A stretch of 64,000 nucleotides of DNA from positions 5,580,611 through 5,644,610 of the forward strand of contig NC_035177.2 of assembly GCF_001659605.2 (NCBI RefSeq). Reading direction: 5' to 3'. The position numbers and the translations under genes are program-made. The notes under the pieces were generated by a model. The model saw nothing but the letters and a program-made list of their open reading frames with translations, had not been told where the DNA came from and did no database searches. Of this stretch, positions 10,968 to 22,358 are shown in pieces (position 1 is the first letter of the stretch; each line of letters opens with the position of its first letter). The DNA comes from Manihot esculenta (lineage: Eukaryota > Streptophyta > Magnoliopsida > Malpighiales > Euphorbiaceae).

Positions 10968-12087
10968 GGTCCCTTAGCCGGAAACGGGCGAGCTTTTCCC
11001 ATTTTCGGCCAAGGTGAGTCCTTCCGCCATTCCTCACCATCCTTGAGTTCTTTCCTTCAAATCTTTCAAGTTTTTCATGTGTTTTAACCTTATTTTGAAG
11101 ATTTGAGCTTTTGAGACAAGTTTTGGAGCTTTGGGAACTCATGAGCTCATTTGCTTGGATCTCCGAGTTTAGGTCGTCTCTCTCTCGATCTTCAAGAGGT
11201 AAGAGCCGATCTTAAGCTCATTATATGTTTTAAATAAGTTTTATGAAGTTTTATGGGTTAGAATGCATGTTTAGGCTATAAGTTGAGTTTATGGGTTTGA
11301 TGATGATTTTGAGCAATGTATGTTGATTTTGTGTGTTTGAAGTGTTGTAGTTGGGGTATATGATAGTTTGAGACCCCTAGGTGTGATGTATGTTAAGTAG
11401 GTATGTTTTAGAACAAGTTTATACATGATTTGAGGTTTTGGGAGGCAAGAGGTTCGTTTGAACCTAGTTTCTGCCCATTTGGGAGAAACCAGGTTCGGCA
11501 GCCGAAGGGAGTTTCGGCCGCCGAACCCCCCTTGTGGAGGCAGCATTCGGCTGCCGAAGCTTGCCCCCGAAAGAGGACTTTCGGATCTGTCTGGGACTTT
11601 CGGCCGCCGAAGGTGCCGCCGAAAGTGCCTGACTTTCGGCTCTGGAGGGACTTTCGGCCGCCGAACCTGCCGCCGAAAGTGCCCTGTTCAGCCATTTCAT
11701 GCATGTATTTCTATGATTATTTCAGGATGTTTTAGGGGGTTTTGGGGAGTATATTAGAGTTATGTTTATGTATGTTTGATCCCTCATTGGAGTCCACCTG
11801 TGTAGGTTCGGACCCGAGGAACCGAGGACCCCAGCAGTGAGCCAGCTGCTACCGAGTTTACCAGAGCTAGCCAGAGGTGAGTGGAATAAACCTTAAGTTT
11901 TAAAAATAAATGAAACATGAATTTTGAGCATGATCCATGCATCATGAATGCCATGAGATATAGTAGGTTGTTTGCATTAGTATTCACGAATATGTTGCAT
12001 TGCATTTATGATGTTGATGTGGATTGGTTATTGGATGATCCTTTAGTCCTCATATGGCATGATGATGTTACGGCATGATATAGTATG

Positions 12088-12234
12088 GAAGTCCAGGTTG
12101 TACCCATTCTACGTCCCTGGCACGATGTAAGAGAAAGTTCAGGTTGTACCCATTCTACATCCCTGGCACATTGGTATGTTATGATATGTTATGATAAGGG
12201 AAAGACCGGTTGTACCCATTCTACGTCCCGGCAC
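12088..12234 (+). repeat. Three tandem hairpin units in A 3' LTR
   Basis: Same units as at 349-494. The arms are CCAGG/CCTGG in units 1 and 2 and CCGG/CCGG in unit 3, with core ACCCATTCTACGTC. Confidence 0.7.
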
Positions 12235-12862
12235 AGTTGGACTATGTAGAGGACTATTGGTGACAATACCATCCGAGATGTGATTAGTTGTGATGTGTTG
12301 CATTTCATAATGGCATGAAATTTTAATATATGATTTTACTATTCTGCTCACTGGGCTTTGTAGCTCACCCCTCTCCCCTAACCCCAGGTGTGCAGGTACA
12401 GGGTAGACCAGGGGGTTAGCCAGGGTTTTGAAGTATGTGTATGTAATAGTTAGATTGTGGACATGACAATTGTACTATGATGTAATGTCAGAGATTACAG
12501 TATGTATGTAATGAGGTATATTGAGGTTATAGATGTGCTTGACCCTATGAGTATTGTAATCCCTTGTTGAGGCATGATCTTAGATATTAGATGATACAGA
12601 TGTAAGCCAACTCATCTCATGTTATAGTGCTCATTGGGGCATTGTTGAGATCCCCCAGAGGGGTCATGTTTATGGTTATGTAATGTATGTTCAGGTTGAG
12701 TTGGATGTATGAAAGAAAAGTTTAATTTTTTATGCATGTTGTTGATCATGTATGGGATTATACAGGTTTACAGGTTATATGTCAGGCTTGCTACGGGTCC
12801 CAGCGGCCTTAAGCCGATCTGGATCCTAGCGCCGGTAGCGGTCCGATTTTCGGGTCGTTACA

Positions 12863-12973
12863 CCTTTTTCACCATTTTCTGCAAAACAATGCCAAGAGCA
12901 TTAAATTAAGCAGAAATCATGTAAATAATCATCAATAATATCAAGATAAAATGGACTAAAATATGCTCTATCA
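12863..12973 (-). repeat. 3' LTR of element C, first 111 bp (cut by A)
   Basis: It matches 29456-29565 almost base for base (one mismatch noticed, AGAGCATT against AGAGTATT) and ends in GCTCTATCA, the outer end of the LTR on the plus strand. The rest of this LTR lies beyond A, left of the window. Confidence 0.9.
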
Positions 12974-14016
12974 AATACCCCCACACTTAGCCTTTTGCTT
13001 GTCCTTAAGTAAATGATCATAGTTAAATAAGCTTGCTTTGCTCTAGATCCTTATTACCACTTAAGCTCTTACTCTAGACACTTATTTTGAATCATTGCAG
13101 TGAAGAATATATGCATGAAGATTACTTACCTTCTTTCCTTGTTTCCCTTTGCTTACCATGGCTAGGATTTGTTTTCCTCAAGAGAAAGATCATACATGCA
13201 CATTAATTTGTTCAGATAAGACTTTTTCTAGCTTTCAGAGTGATTTGCCCTTACCTTGAAGTACTTTATTCAGCTTTTTGCACTTTTAATTTTGCTTGAA
13301 CAAGTCACCAACCTTTTGACGTGAAGGTACATATTTGTGATACCCACCCCCAGTTACTCAGTTGGTCATCTGTCCAAGTGGCTACTAGCTCTATTCATAG
13401 TCTTTTGACCATTGGAACAGTTTTCAATTTGTGCTTTTGAAGTCTAAGCCTTTGTGAATTTCTTTCTCAATGATTTAGGCAAATCAACACCAATTGCTAG
13501 ATCAAGTCATGTTAAGTTCATTCACACAATTTAAATTATTCTCTCTAATGAGGGTCATCAATATATTTTTCACCATGGCAAACTCAAAGATTCAATTCAA
13601 AAGGCAATTCTCAACATGAATATAACTCACTGCAATTGATTCAACATAAGTTTAAAGAGTCATCACATCAATGGGGTCATGGAAAGAAAAACTCATCCAA
13701 CATAGTTCATCAGTTTGAGTAGAGCAAATCAAAAAGAAGAAGAAGGTTGTGGTTGTGTTTGTTTTATTGAAAGCAAAAACAAACTAAAAGGAAAAAAAAT
13801 TTCAATACTGTGGCTAATACTGAAAGAAATGCAAAACTGAAAGGGAAAAGAACAAGACTTTGCGCAATCTGAAAGAAAAAGAAGAAGAGAAAAGGGAGGA
13901 GAAGAGATATGCACCCCCACACTTAAATCATGCATTGTCCTCAATGTACAAGAAACACAAAAGAACAAAGGAAACTGAGTACTCCCCTGGGGTGTAAGGT
14001 GCATGTTGCGATCCAC
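12974..14016 (-). other. Polypurine tract and 3' untranslated region of element C
   Basis: On the minus strand AGTGTGGGGGTATT (12974-12987) lies directly before the LTR, the usual Athila/Tat polypurine tract. A second, similar GTGTGGGGGTG occurs at about 13913-13924. The rest of this kilobase is non-coding; the small open frames lack family features. Confidence 0.75.
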
Positions 14017-14319
14017 TTAGGCTGAGGGATGTTGTAGTGGAATTTCTTCCACCACTTTTACTGCGAATCCTTCAAAGTATGGCTTCAGACGATGCCCATT
14101 TACTTTAAAGATTTTTCTAGTTTCTATGCTTTTGATGTCTACAGCTCCATGGGGGTAGGCATGTTCCACAATGAATGGTCCAATCCACCTAGATTGTAGT
14201 TTTCCTGGAAACAATTTCAAACGAGAATCAAAGAGTAGGACTTTTTCACCAACCTCAAATTGTTTTCTGGAAAGATGACTGTCATGGGAGGCTTTGGTTT
14301 TTGCTTTGTAGTTCCAGGA
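14017..14319 (-). pseudogene. Integrase C-terminal segment of element C
   Basis: The minus frame reads through [15 protein letters not shown] and [12 protein letters not shown], the C-terminal domain of Athila/Tat integrase, and ends near 14017. It is separated from the rest of integrase (16507 on) by solo LTR F. The two parts join across the duplicated target site. Confidence 0.88.
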
Positions 14320-14644
14320 TGTAATACCCGGCTAGACTCCGGTATCGGAATTCCTACCGTCCGGTGGAATCTCGAATGTCGAAAACCTTTAGAAGGGTAA
14401 AATCATGTTTTTATAAAATATTTTAATGTATTTTATGATTTTAAGTAAGAAGGGAATTGAGTTTTGAATGAAAAAGACCATGGAGGCATTTCCAGGTTCG
14501 GCCGCCGAACCTCAAGTTCGACCGCCGAACATGGGATAGTTTAGGGGGGCAAGTTAGGCTTCTGAAAGTGGCCTAGGTTCGGCCGCCGAACTTGAATGAG
14601 TTTTGGAGGCACTTTAGGCTTCCGAAGGTGGTCTGGCCAGCCCC

Positions 14645-14652
14645 TATAAAAG
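14645..14652 (+). promoter_or_regulatory. TATA box of solo LTR F
   Basis: TATAAAAG follows CTGGCCAGCCCC, the same context as in A and G. Confidence 0.75.
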
Positions 14653-15718
14653 GCCCCATAGCCGAAAATGGGTGAGCTTTCTCCCCTATTTTCGGCCAAC
14701 GGTGAGTCCATGCTCTCCCATGGTTGATTTTGATGATTTTCCTCAAATCTTTCAAGTTTTAACAAGTGGTTGCTTGGTTTTTGAAGATAAGATCAAGTTT
14801 TGGAGCTTGGAGACCCAAGGAGCTAGATCTCTCCCATCTCCAAGTTAGGATAGTTTCTCCTCTAGATCTTCAAGAGGTAAGCTTCGATCCTACCTTTCTT
14901 GCATGTTTTAAACAAGTTTTGAGGGGTTATGGGGTAGAAATGCATGTTTAAGTTAGTTGAATGTTGTTAGGGTAAATGTTGAGTATGTGGACAATGTGTG
15001 TTGTATATGTATGTTTGATGCGTTTTGGTTGGGGTTTAGGCTAGTTTGAGACCCCTATAAGCTTATGTATGTGTGTATGCATGTTTTGGAAGTGTTGGTT
15101 TTGAGTTGGATGGTTTGAGAGGCAAATGTGCATTGTGGAGACTGAGTTCTGACCTTTCGAAGAACTCAGGTTCGGTAGCTGAAGGGATTTTCGGCCGCCG
15201 AACCTGCCTGTGGAGGCAAGCCTTTGGCTGCCGAACCTTGCCCCCGAAAGTGCCGCCGAAGGTGCATGACTTTCGGCTCTGGAGGGACTTTCGGCCGCCG
15301 AACCTGCCACCGAAAGTGCCCTGTTCAGCCTTCCTTTGCATGATTTCTATGATTGTTTTAAGGTGTTTTAGGGGGGGTTTTGGGGAGTATCTTAGAGTCA
15401 TGTTCTTGTATGTTTGGTCCCTCGTTTGAGTCCACTTGTGTAGGTTCGGACCCGAGGAACCGAGGACCCCAGCAGTGAGATAGCTGCTTTCGAGTCTTTT
15501 CAGAGCTAGCCTGAGGTGAGTAGAATGAATATTTATGTTTCAAAGATAAATAAATTTTGAGCATGTTCATGCATCATAAATGCCATGTGATATGTATTAG
15601 GTTGTTCGCATTAGAATCCACTAATATGTTGCATTGCATATCTTGATGTTGATGTGGATGGATGTTGGATGACCCATTAGTCCTCGATATGATGAGATAT
15701 GATATGATATGATGTGGA

Positions 15719-15868
15719 AGTCCAGGTGTGGCCTGCACTACGCCCCTAGCATAATGTAAAAGAAAGTCCGGGTGTGGACTGCACTACGCCCCCGGCACGA
15801 GTGGATATGTATGATATGATATGTGTAAGAGAAAGACCAGGTGTGGCCTGCACTACGCCCCTGGCATG
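15719..15868 (+). repeat. Three tandem hairpin units in LTR F
   Basis: Loop core TGTGGCCTGCACTACGC (GGACTG in unit 2). Arms: CCAGG/CCTAG, CCGGG/CCCGG and CCAGG/CCTGG. The middle unit changes both arms together, which is the clearest covariation inside one LTR. Confidence 0.72.
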
Positions 15869-16506
15869 ATTGGATTATGTAGAGGGCTATTGGTGACAAG
15901 TCCATCCTTAATGTGATTTGTTTGTGATGTGATGCATTCCATGAAAGCATGAATTTTAATATAATGTTTTACTATTCTGCTCACTGGGCTCTAGTAGCTC
16001 ACCCCATTCCCTTAATCCCCCAGGTTTGTAGGTACGGGATAGATCAGGAAGTCATCAAGAGTAAAGTTATGTTTTATGTAATAGCTAGCTGTGGACATGA
16101 GAAAGACATTGTAATGTAAAATGTAGTAATGTAATGTTATGTCAAAGAATTGTATTATGGATAGAATTGTGCTTGACCCTAGTATGTATGTTAATCCCTT
16201 TTTGATACATGATCCTTTAATGAAAGGTTTTAATGATGTTTATGTAAACCAAGCTTAATGTATGATATGTTTCCCCATTGGAGCATTTGATGAGGGCTCC
16301 AGTGTGGGGTTTTATGTTTATGGGTTGTGCATACACAGGTTAAGCTTGGTGAATGAAAGAAAAGTTTAAATTTTTATGTAAATGTATGATCATGTATGGG
16401 ATTAAACAGGTACACAGGATGTATGTTTGGCTTACTACGGGTCCCGGCGGCCTTAAGCCGATTTGGATCCTAGCGCTGGTAGCGGTCCGATTTCTGGGTC
16501 GTTACA

Positions 16507-16751
16507 CAAGAAGTCTCATATGCATCTCGTCTTATTTCCTCTAGCTCTTGCAGTTGCAACTTGCGGTGGTGTCCAGCTTCCTTGAGGTCCATGTTGCAAT
16601 TCTTTACAGCCCAATATGCCTTGTGTTCAAGCTCGACTAGAAGGTGGCAAGCTTTCCCATAGACCAATCTGTAAGGAGACATACCTATGGGAGTCTTGTA
16701 GGCTGTTCTGTAGGCCCATAAAGCATCTTCTAATCTTGTACTCCAGTCCTT
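16507..16751 (-). pseudogene. Integrase middle segment of element C, after a premature stop
   Basis: The segment contains the conserved [25 protein letters not shown] region of Athila/Tat integrase. It is in frame with the ORF above but follows a TGA at 16752-16754. LTR F interrupts it at 16506. Confidence 0.88.
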
Positions 16752-18536
16752 TCAGTTAGGGGAGACTGTCTTTTCAAGGATGGCCTTGATTTCTCTGTTG
16801 GACACTTCAGCTTGCCCATTTGTCTGAGGGTGGTATGCTGTGGATGTTCTATGGATCACATTGTGCCTCCTGAGAAGGCTTTCTACTACCTTATTGCAAA
16901 AATGGGTCCCTCTGTCACTCATGATTGCCTTTGGTACTCCATGTCTGGCAAAGATGTTGGTTTTCACAAAGTCTACTACCGCCTTGGCATCATCAGTCTT
17001 AGTTGTTCTAGCTTCCACCCACTTGGACACATAATCCACTGCAAGGATGATGTAAGTGTATCCAAAGGATGGGGGAAATGGGCCCATAAAGTCTATGCCC
17101 CAAACATCAAATACCTCACAGACCATGATGGGGTTCTGTGGCATTTGATTCCTTTTGCTTAGATTTCCAGTATGTTGGCACCTAGCACATGATCTGCAAA
17201 ATAAAAAAGCATCTCGAAAAATAGTGGGCCAAAACAGGCCACTTTCAAGTATTTTATGAGCAGTCTTTCTTGGACCAAAGTGTCCACCACAGCTATATGA
17301 ATGACAAAAAGTAAGTACAGAAGCTATTTCTTGATCTGGAATACATCTCCTTATCATTTGGTCAGCACAATATTTCCACAGATATGGCTCATCCCAAACA
17401 TAGTATTTGGCATCTTTTTTTATCTTATCCTTGGTGTGCTTTGGCATGTCAGAAGGTAAGTTACCTGTGGCTAAGTAGTTCACCATATCTGCGTACCATG
17501 GCTCATCAGATTGAGCAAGGAAGATTTTTTCAAGGAGATCATGCTTACATTCTTCAGATTCTGAAAGGGATGTCTGTGTTGGACTCTTGTTAGAAAGGGT
17601 TTCAGATTGCTTACCTTGCGCAGGACTGGACTTAGGGGACTCCATGTGCGCAAAACTGGACTGCAAAAGAGAGCTGGTGGGTGTGCTTTGCATTGGAGGC
17701 TGAAAGGGTGCGCATGAGGGTGTTTCAGTTTGCACAATGCCCTTCTGCGCATTCTTTTGGAGAGGTGCTTCGAAGGTTCCTTCATTCTGTGCTTGACTGC
17801 ACACTACCTGTTGGATGCTACAGACTGTTTCCTTGAGTTTTGGCTCTTTCTGGCTCTCAATCTGTACCTGATCAGTATCTTTGCAGAAATCACTGTTAAG
17901 AATATCATCTTGATTTTCATCAAAAGTTTCCTGCCTCAAACAGTCAACAATATCAAGACCATAAATAGGGGACATATCATGTGGATATTTCATGGCATCA
18001 TAGACATTGAACTTAATGACTTCCCCTTCAAATTCCATGGTCAAAGTACCATCATGCACATCAATCTTAGTTCTAGCAGTACTCAAGAAAGGACGTCCAA
18101 GAAGGATATCAGAACTAGTATTGCAACTATCTTCCTTAGTATCAATCACATAAAAATCTGCAGGAAAGACAAGTTCATCTACTTGGACTAACACATCTTC
18201 TAGAACACCTGTGGGATATACCACAGACCTATCAGCTAATTGAATCACAACTTTTGTATCTTTTAGTGCACATGCATTCAGAGATTTATAGATGGAAAGA
18301 GGCATAACATTGATGGATGCACCAAGATCACACATGCCTTTCTTGATACCAACATTCCCTATCTTACAAGAAATTGTAAACATACCTTTGTCCTTGCACT
18401 TAGTAGGGAGCTCTCTTTTAATAACAGCAGTGACAACTTCTCCTACACTTACTTTTTCTCTCTCAGCAAGCTTTCTTCTATTGGTGCAGAGTTCTTTCAG
18501 AAATTTTTGTGTACCTTGGAATCTACTTAACAGCAT
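16752..18536 (-). CDS. Protease-integrase fusion ORF of element C, lacking RT and RNase H
   Basis: An uninterrupted frame of 594 codons. Residues about 30-200 are a retroviral-type aspartic protease (CDLGASINVMPLSIY, ILLGRPFLSTARTKID). Residues about 210-340 are a Q/S/P-rich linker with no known domain. From about 345 (EPWYADMVNYL) the frame continues as integrase: HHCC zinc region (CHSYSCGGHFGPRKTAHKIL, CRSCARCQ) and DDE core (WGIDFMGPFP, SDRGTHFCNKVV, HPQTNGQAEVSNREI). In the family RT and RNase H lie between protease and integrase; here they are absent with the frame kept open. The first codons are not a true start: the frame enters from upstream gag-pro through a one-base shift in an A run near 18507-18512. 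It ends at a TGA inside integrase. Whether it is ever translated is unknown. Confidence 0.85.
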   Translation of the reverse strand: MLLSRFQGTQKFLKELCTNRRKLAEREKVSVGEVVTAVIKRELPTKCKDKGMFTISCKIGNVGIKKGMCDLGASINVMPLSIYKSLNACALKDTKVVIQLADRSVVYPTGVLEDVLVQVDELVFPADFYVIDTKEDSCNTSSDILLGRPFLSTARTKIDVHDGTLTMEFEGEVIKFNVYDAMKYPHDMSPIYGLDIVDCLRQETFDENQDDILNSDFCKDTDQVQIESQKEPKLKETVCSIQQVVCSQAQNEGTFEAPLQKNAQKGIVQTETPSCAPFQPPMQSTPTSSLLQSSFAHMESPKSSPAQGKQSETLSNKSPTQTSLSESEECKHDLLEKIFLAQSDEPWYADMVNYLATGNLPSDMPKHTKDKIKKDAKYYVWDEPYLWKYCADQMIRRCIPDQEIASVLTFCHSYSCGGHFGPRKTAHKILESGLFWPTIFRDAFLFCRSCARCQHTGNLSKRNQMPQNPIMVCEVFDVWGIDFMGPFPPSFGYTYIILAVDYVSKWVEARTTKTDDAKAVVDFVKTNIFARHGVPKAIMSDRGTHFCNKVVESLLRRHNVIHRTSTAYHPQTNGQAEVSNREIKAILEKTVSPN

Positions 18537-18537
18537 C

Positions 18538-19196
18538 TAGCAGAGGTATGTTGATCTGGACCTTTCTGAAGGTGTCAAGGATCTCATTTTCTTCCTTTTC
18601 TTTTTGTGTTCTTTCAAATCTTTTTGGAAAAGGAGGTGGAATGTGAAAGCTTACCTTTTGATCAGTCTTCTGCACAGGTGGTGTTTCAGGTTGCACTGGA
18701 GGGGCTTCAAGTTGCCTTGGCTTTGGCACAACTTGTGTTTCAGAAAGCGCAGGGAAGGTTTCAAATGGCGCAGGTTTTGGTGCTATTTGCTTTTCTTCCT
18801 CATATCTTGCATTTTGAAGCTCTTTTCCACTTCTCAAAGTAATAGCACTGACATTCTATCTGGAGTTAGTTTCAGTTTGAGAAGGGAGTTTACCTTGGGT
18901 TTCAAAATTGCTTCCGGATGTGGCCATCAGATCTATACGCTGATTGAGGCTTTGTATGGCACCAGCCATAAACTCCATCATCTTTTCAAGGCGTTGGATG
19001 GGATTTGAAGGTGCTGGTTGGGCTTGGTTCCTTTGATAGTTCTGATTGTTGTTGGCCCTTTTGTAGCTGAAATTGGGGTGGTCTCTCCAACCTGGATTGT
19101 ATGTGTTTGAATATGGATCATGTCTAGGTTGGTTGTTGTATCCTCCAATTGCATTAACTTGCTGGTTGTCTTCTTGCTGTGTAGGACATTGAGCAA
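18538..19196 (-). pseudogene. gag C-terminal part and gag-pro link of element C
   Basis: The minus frame holds the Athila/Tat Gag C-terminal motif (SNTYNPGWRDHPNFSYKR) followed by a coiled, Q-rich tail (IQRLEKMMEFMAGAIQSLNQRIDLM) and the gag-pro link with ITLRSGKEL. It is broken by two TAG stops, near 18857 and at 18538-18540, both where CAG is expected. Confidence 0.8.
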
Positions 19197-19249
19197 TTGG
19201 ATGTCTACATATGCACAGATCTTACATGGCCGAGATTACTGAAGTCGTC

Positions 19250-19524
19250 GAGCCTGTAGAGCTATGACATAGCTTTCCACAATAGAGGTTAGGTCAGGAA
19301 TTTGAGAAGGGAGATTATGTGTACTTACCTCATCCATGAATCAATTCTGCGATGTGACTGTGCCTTTGGTGAGATGTTCGGCGGCTGGAGAAGGGAAGTT
19401 CGGCTGCACAATGGTAGTCTTTAGGCGCTTCTTCAGATGGAACCGCTTGCTTTCCTAGTCTTCTGAGAGTGAGTTCAATCTCCGGATCGTAAGGCAGAGT
19501 GTCCCTATGTTCAGATCTGGTCAT
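19250..19524 (-). pseudogene. gag N-terminal fragment of element C
   Basis: From the ATG at 19522-19524 the frame reads MTRSEHRDTLPYDPEIELTLRRL, the typical Athila/Tat gag start, and stops after about 65 codons. The central capsid-like gag domain is missing between this fragment and the C-terminal piece: an internal deletion of several hundred codons relative to the family. Confidence 0.72.
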
Positions 19525-19552
19525 GAAAGAAAAATAAACAAGTTAAATCAAA

Positions 19553-19570
19553 TCCCCGGCAACGGCGCCA
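19553..19570 (-). other. Primer binding site, tRNA-Asp (element C)
   Basis: On the minus strand TGGCGCCGTTGCCGGGGA lies five bases after the LTR end at 19576. It is complementary to the 3' end of plant tRNA-Asp, typical for Athila/Tat elements. Confidence 0.9.
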
Positions 19571-19575
19571 ATTTT

Positions 19576-20086
19576 TGACTCGCGGTTGTCGAAGCCGGTC
19601 AAAAATAACCTTTTCGGTTATCAACAATTTTACAACAGCAGATAGTGGTAAAGGATCGAATCCACAGAGAATTGAATACTTATCTATTTTTCCCAACAAG
19701 ATCAAGAGAATCAACTGAAAGCACAACTGAAAGCAAGTAATTGAAAGCAGAATAAAAGTAAAGTGCAATAAAGTAAAAAGGGGGGTTTTGAGATTGATTT
19801 GATTAAACTAATTATGGACAGCAATTAAATCAGCAAGTAATAATAAAATAAAAGAGGAAATCAATATGAGAAAGGTCTAGTTGAAGATATGGATCCACCT
19901 TGGTTGCTTGGATTGATCATTGAAACTTATGTTCTCTTGATTGATTCAATAGATTAGTTATGGAGATGGAAAATGCTTCTCACCACCATGTCTCTCCTTA
20001 TGATTAAATTAATTAGGGAACGTCCTCTAATCAATTACTAATTAACAAATTGCCAATGAACGTTCTTGGGCCTTAGGCATCAAAAC
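19576..20086 (-). repeat. 5' LTR of element C, inner part
   Basis: It begins TGACTCGCGG on the plus strand and continues at 28314 after element D. The same end (GCGAGTCA on the other strand) closes solo LTR H. The whole LTR is about 1.76 kb (511 + 1,252 bp). Confidence 0.9.
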
Positions 20087-22358
20087 TGTAACGACCCGGA
20101 AATCGGACCACTACCGGCGCTAGGATCCAGATCGGCTTAAGGCCGCCGGGACCCGTAGCAAGCCTAACATACATCCTGCATACCTGTTTAATCCCATACA
20201 TGACCAACACATACATAAAAATTTTGAACTTTCACATTCAATCACCAAACTCAACCTGTGCATACACAACTTATGATCATAAGCATCAAACCCCACACTG
20301 GAGTCCTCAACAAATACTCCAATGGGGTAACATAGCATATAATGAGTTTAGTCTACATAAAACATTATTAAACCATTACCTTTGAAAGATCATGTAACAA
20401 AGGGGATTAACATACAAGTTAGGGTCAAGCACAACTCTAATCCTCAATAACATCATTATATTACATAGCTGTTCAATACTATACTTTACATCATTCTCAT
20501 GTCCACTTCTAACTATTATATAGACATGACTTTACTCTAGCTGACCTCCTGGTCTATCCCGTACCTGCAAACCTGGGGAAATTAGGGAGTGGGGTGAGCT
20601 ACTAGAGCCCAGTGAGCAGAATAATAAAACATGGTATTTAAAACATATGATATCATGGAATGCATCACAGCACAAACAAATCACATCAAGGATGAACTTG
20701 TCACCATTTAGCCCTCTACATAGTCCAATCATGCCAGGGGCGTAGTGCAGGCCACACCTAGTCTTTCTCTTACACATAACATATCATAGATAACCAATTG
20801 TACCGGGGGCGTAGTGCAGGCCACACCCGGACTTTCTCTTACATAGTGCCAGGGGCGTAGTGCAGGCACGCCTGGACTTCCATAACATATCGCCATTATA
20901 TCATGTCATAACATATGAGGGCTAATGGATCATTCAACATTCATCCACATCAACAACATACTATGCAATGAGACATATTCGTGAATTCTAATGCAACCAC
21001 CCTAATATATCTCATGGCATTCATGATGCGTGAATCATGCTAAAACTTTCATTATTTGCTTTGAAACATAAAGAGTTATTCCACTCACCTCTGGCTAGCT
21101 CTGACAAGACACAGAAGCAGCTGTCTCACTGCTAGGGTCCTCGGTTCCTCGGGTCCGAACCTACACAGGTGGACTCAAACGAGGGACCAAACATTCAAGA
21201 ACATGACTCTAAAATACTCCCCAAAAACCCCCCTAAAACACCTTAAAACAATCATAGAAAACATGCAAAGGAAGGCTGGACAGGGTACCTTCGGCGGCAG
21301 GTTCGGCGGCCGAAAGTCCCTCCAAAGACGAAAGTCATGCACCTTCGGCGGCACTTTCGGCGGCCGAAGGTTCCTTCCAGAGACGAAACTCATGCATGTT
21401 CGGCGGCACCTTCGGCGGCCGAAACTCCCTTCCAGAGCCGAAAGTCTACTTTCAGGGGCAGGGTTCGGCAGCCAAAGGCTGGCCTCTACAGGCAGGTTCA
21501 GCGGCCGAAAGTCCCTTCAGCTGCCGAACCTGAGTTCTTCCAAAGGGCAGAACTCAGCCTCCAACATGCACAAACACCTCCCAAATCATTCAACTCAAAC
21601 ACAACACTTCTACAACATGCATACACACATACATAAGCTCCTAGGGGCTTCAAACTATCCTAAACCCCAACTACAACACATCAAACATACATAAACAACC
21701 GACATTGCTCATAAACACAACATAAACCCATAAACTCAAATGAAACCTAAACATGCATTTCTACCCCACAAATCTCATAAAACTTGTTTAAAACATATTA
21801 GAATGGTAGAATCGAAGCTTACCTCTTGAAGATCTAGAGGAAAAACGATCCTAACTTGGAGATGGGGGAGATCTCAACTCTTTGGTCTCCAAGCTCCAAA
21901 ACTTGCTCAAATATCTTCAAACCAAGATAAAACTTGTTAAAATTCGCAAGATCGAAGGAAAACATCAAAAATCAACCATTGGAGAGCATGAACTCACCGT
22001 TGGCCGAAAATGGGGAGAAAACTCGCCCATTTCGGCCATGGAGCCCTTATATAAGGGCTGCCAGACCACCTTTCGGAAGCCTAAAGTGCTTCCAAAACTC
22101 ATGCAAGTTCGGCGGCCGAACCTGAGCCTCTTTCGGAAGCCTAACTTGCCCCCCTAAACCATCCCATGTTCGACGGCCGAACCTGGAAATGCCTCCATGG
22201 TCTTTTTCATTCAAATTTCAATTTCTTTCTTACTTAAAATCATAAAACACATTAAAACATTTTATGAAAACATGATTTTACCCTTCTAGAGGTTTCCGAC
22301 ATCCGAGATTCCACCGGACGGTAGGAATTCCGATACCGGAGTCTAGCCGGGTATTACA
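20087..22358 (-). repeat. 3' LTR of element D (2,272 bp)
   Basis: Minus-strand LTR with hairpin units at 20732-20880, the downstream palindrome cluster at 21285-21535, donor-like site (AAGAG|GTAAG near 21820), TATA in CTTATATAAG (22047-22056) and upstream palindromes near 22100-22180. A close copy of the LTR at 26023. Confidence 0.94.
20732..20880 (-). repeat. Three tandem hairpin units in D 3' LTR
   Basis: On the minus strand the arms are CCAGG/CCTGG, CCGGG/CCCGG and CTAGG/CCTGG, with loop core TGCACTACGC. The partner LTR has the same set at 26668-26817; there the third unit reads CCAGG/CCTGG. Confidence 0.7.

Larger units (their letters stand above)
1..12862 (+). mobile_element. Element A: Ty3/gypsy chromovirus (Tekay/Del type), 5' end cut by window edge
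   Basis: The element has a partial 5' LTR, a tRNA-Met primer site, gag-pro-pol in one frame, a polypurine tract and a full 3' LTR. Window positions 1-1121 align to 11742-12862 with no net indel and about nine mismatches counted by eye, so the two LTRs are under 1% diverged and the insertion is recent. The body is split by element B at 3610-7651. The right flank (12863 on) is LTR sequence of element C, which reappears at about 29456, so A sits inside the 3' LTR of C. The left target repeat lies outside the window. Without B the gag-pol frame is about 1,660 codons, matching the 1,666 codons of element G. Confidence 0.95.
10531..12862 (+). repeat. 3' LTR of element A (full, 2,332 bp)
   Basis: It runs from TGTAATACCCGG to GGTCGTTACA. 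In order: palindrome cluster with a 92-bp direct repeat (10706-10889), TATA box at 10960, splice-donor-like sites CCAAG|GTGAGT (near 11010) and AAGAG|GTAAG (near 11200), a second CpG-rich palindrome cluster (11490-11690), three hairpin units (12088-12234) and the conserved end. No protein is expected; small ORFs here are by-products of the palindromes. Confidence 0.95.
14320..16506 (+). mobile_element. Solo LTR F (chromovirus family, 2,187 bp)
   Basis: A single LTR from TGTAATACCC to GGTCGTTACA with no internal region, left by LTR-LTR recombination. It is flanked by cagga (14315-14319) and caaga (16507-16511), a target repeat with one transition. The layout matches A and G: palindromes, TATA at 14645, donor AAGAG|GTAAG (near 14873), a second palindrome cluster, three hairpin units at 15719-15868. 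It splits the C integrase gene. Confidence 0.92.

Noticed and set aside
11430..11757. Overlapping ORFs on both strands rich in P, R and A
   Set aside because: Products of the GC-rich TTCGGCNGCCGAA palindromes, which lack stops in several frames. The same occurs at 15041-15429, 21203-21694 and 26973-27629.
17730..18191. 153-codon plus-strand ORF
   Set aside because: Antisense to the protease-linker region of element C, which has clear protein motifs on the other strand.
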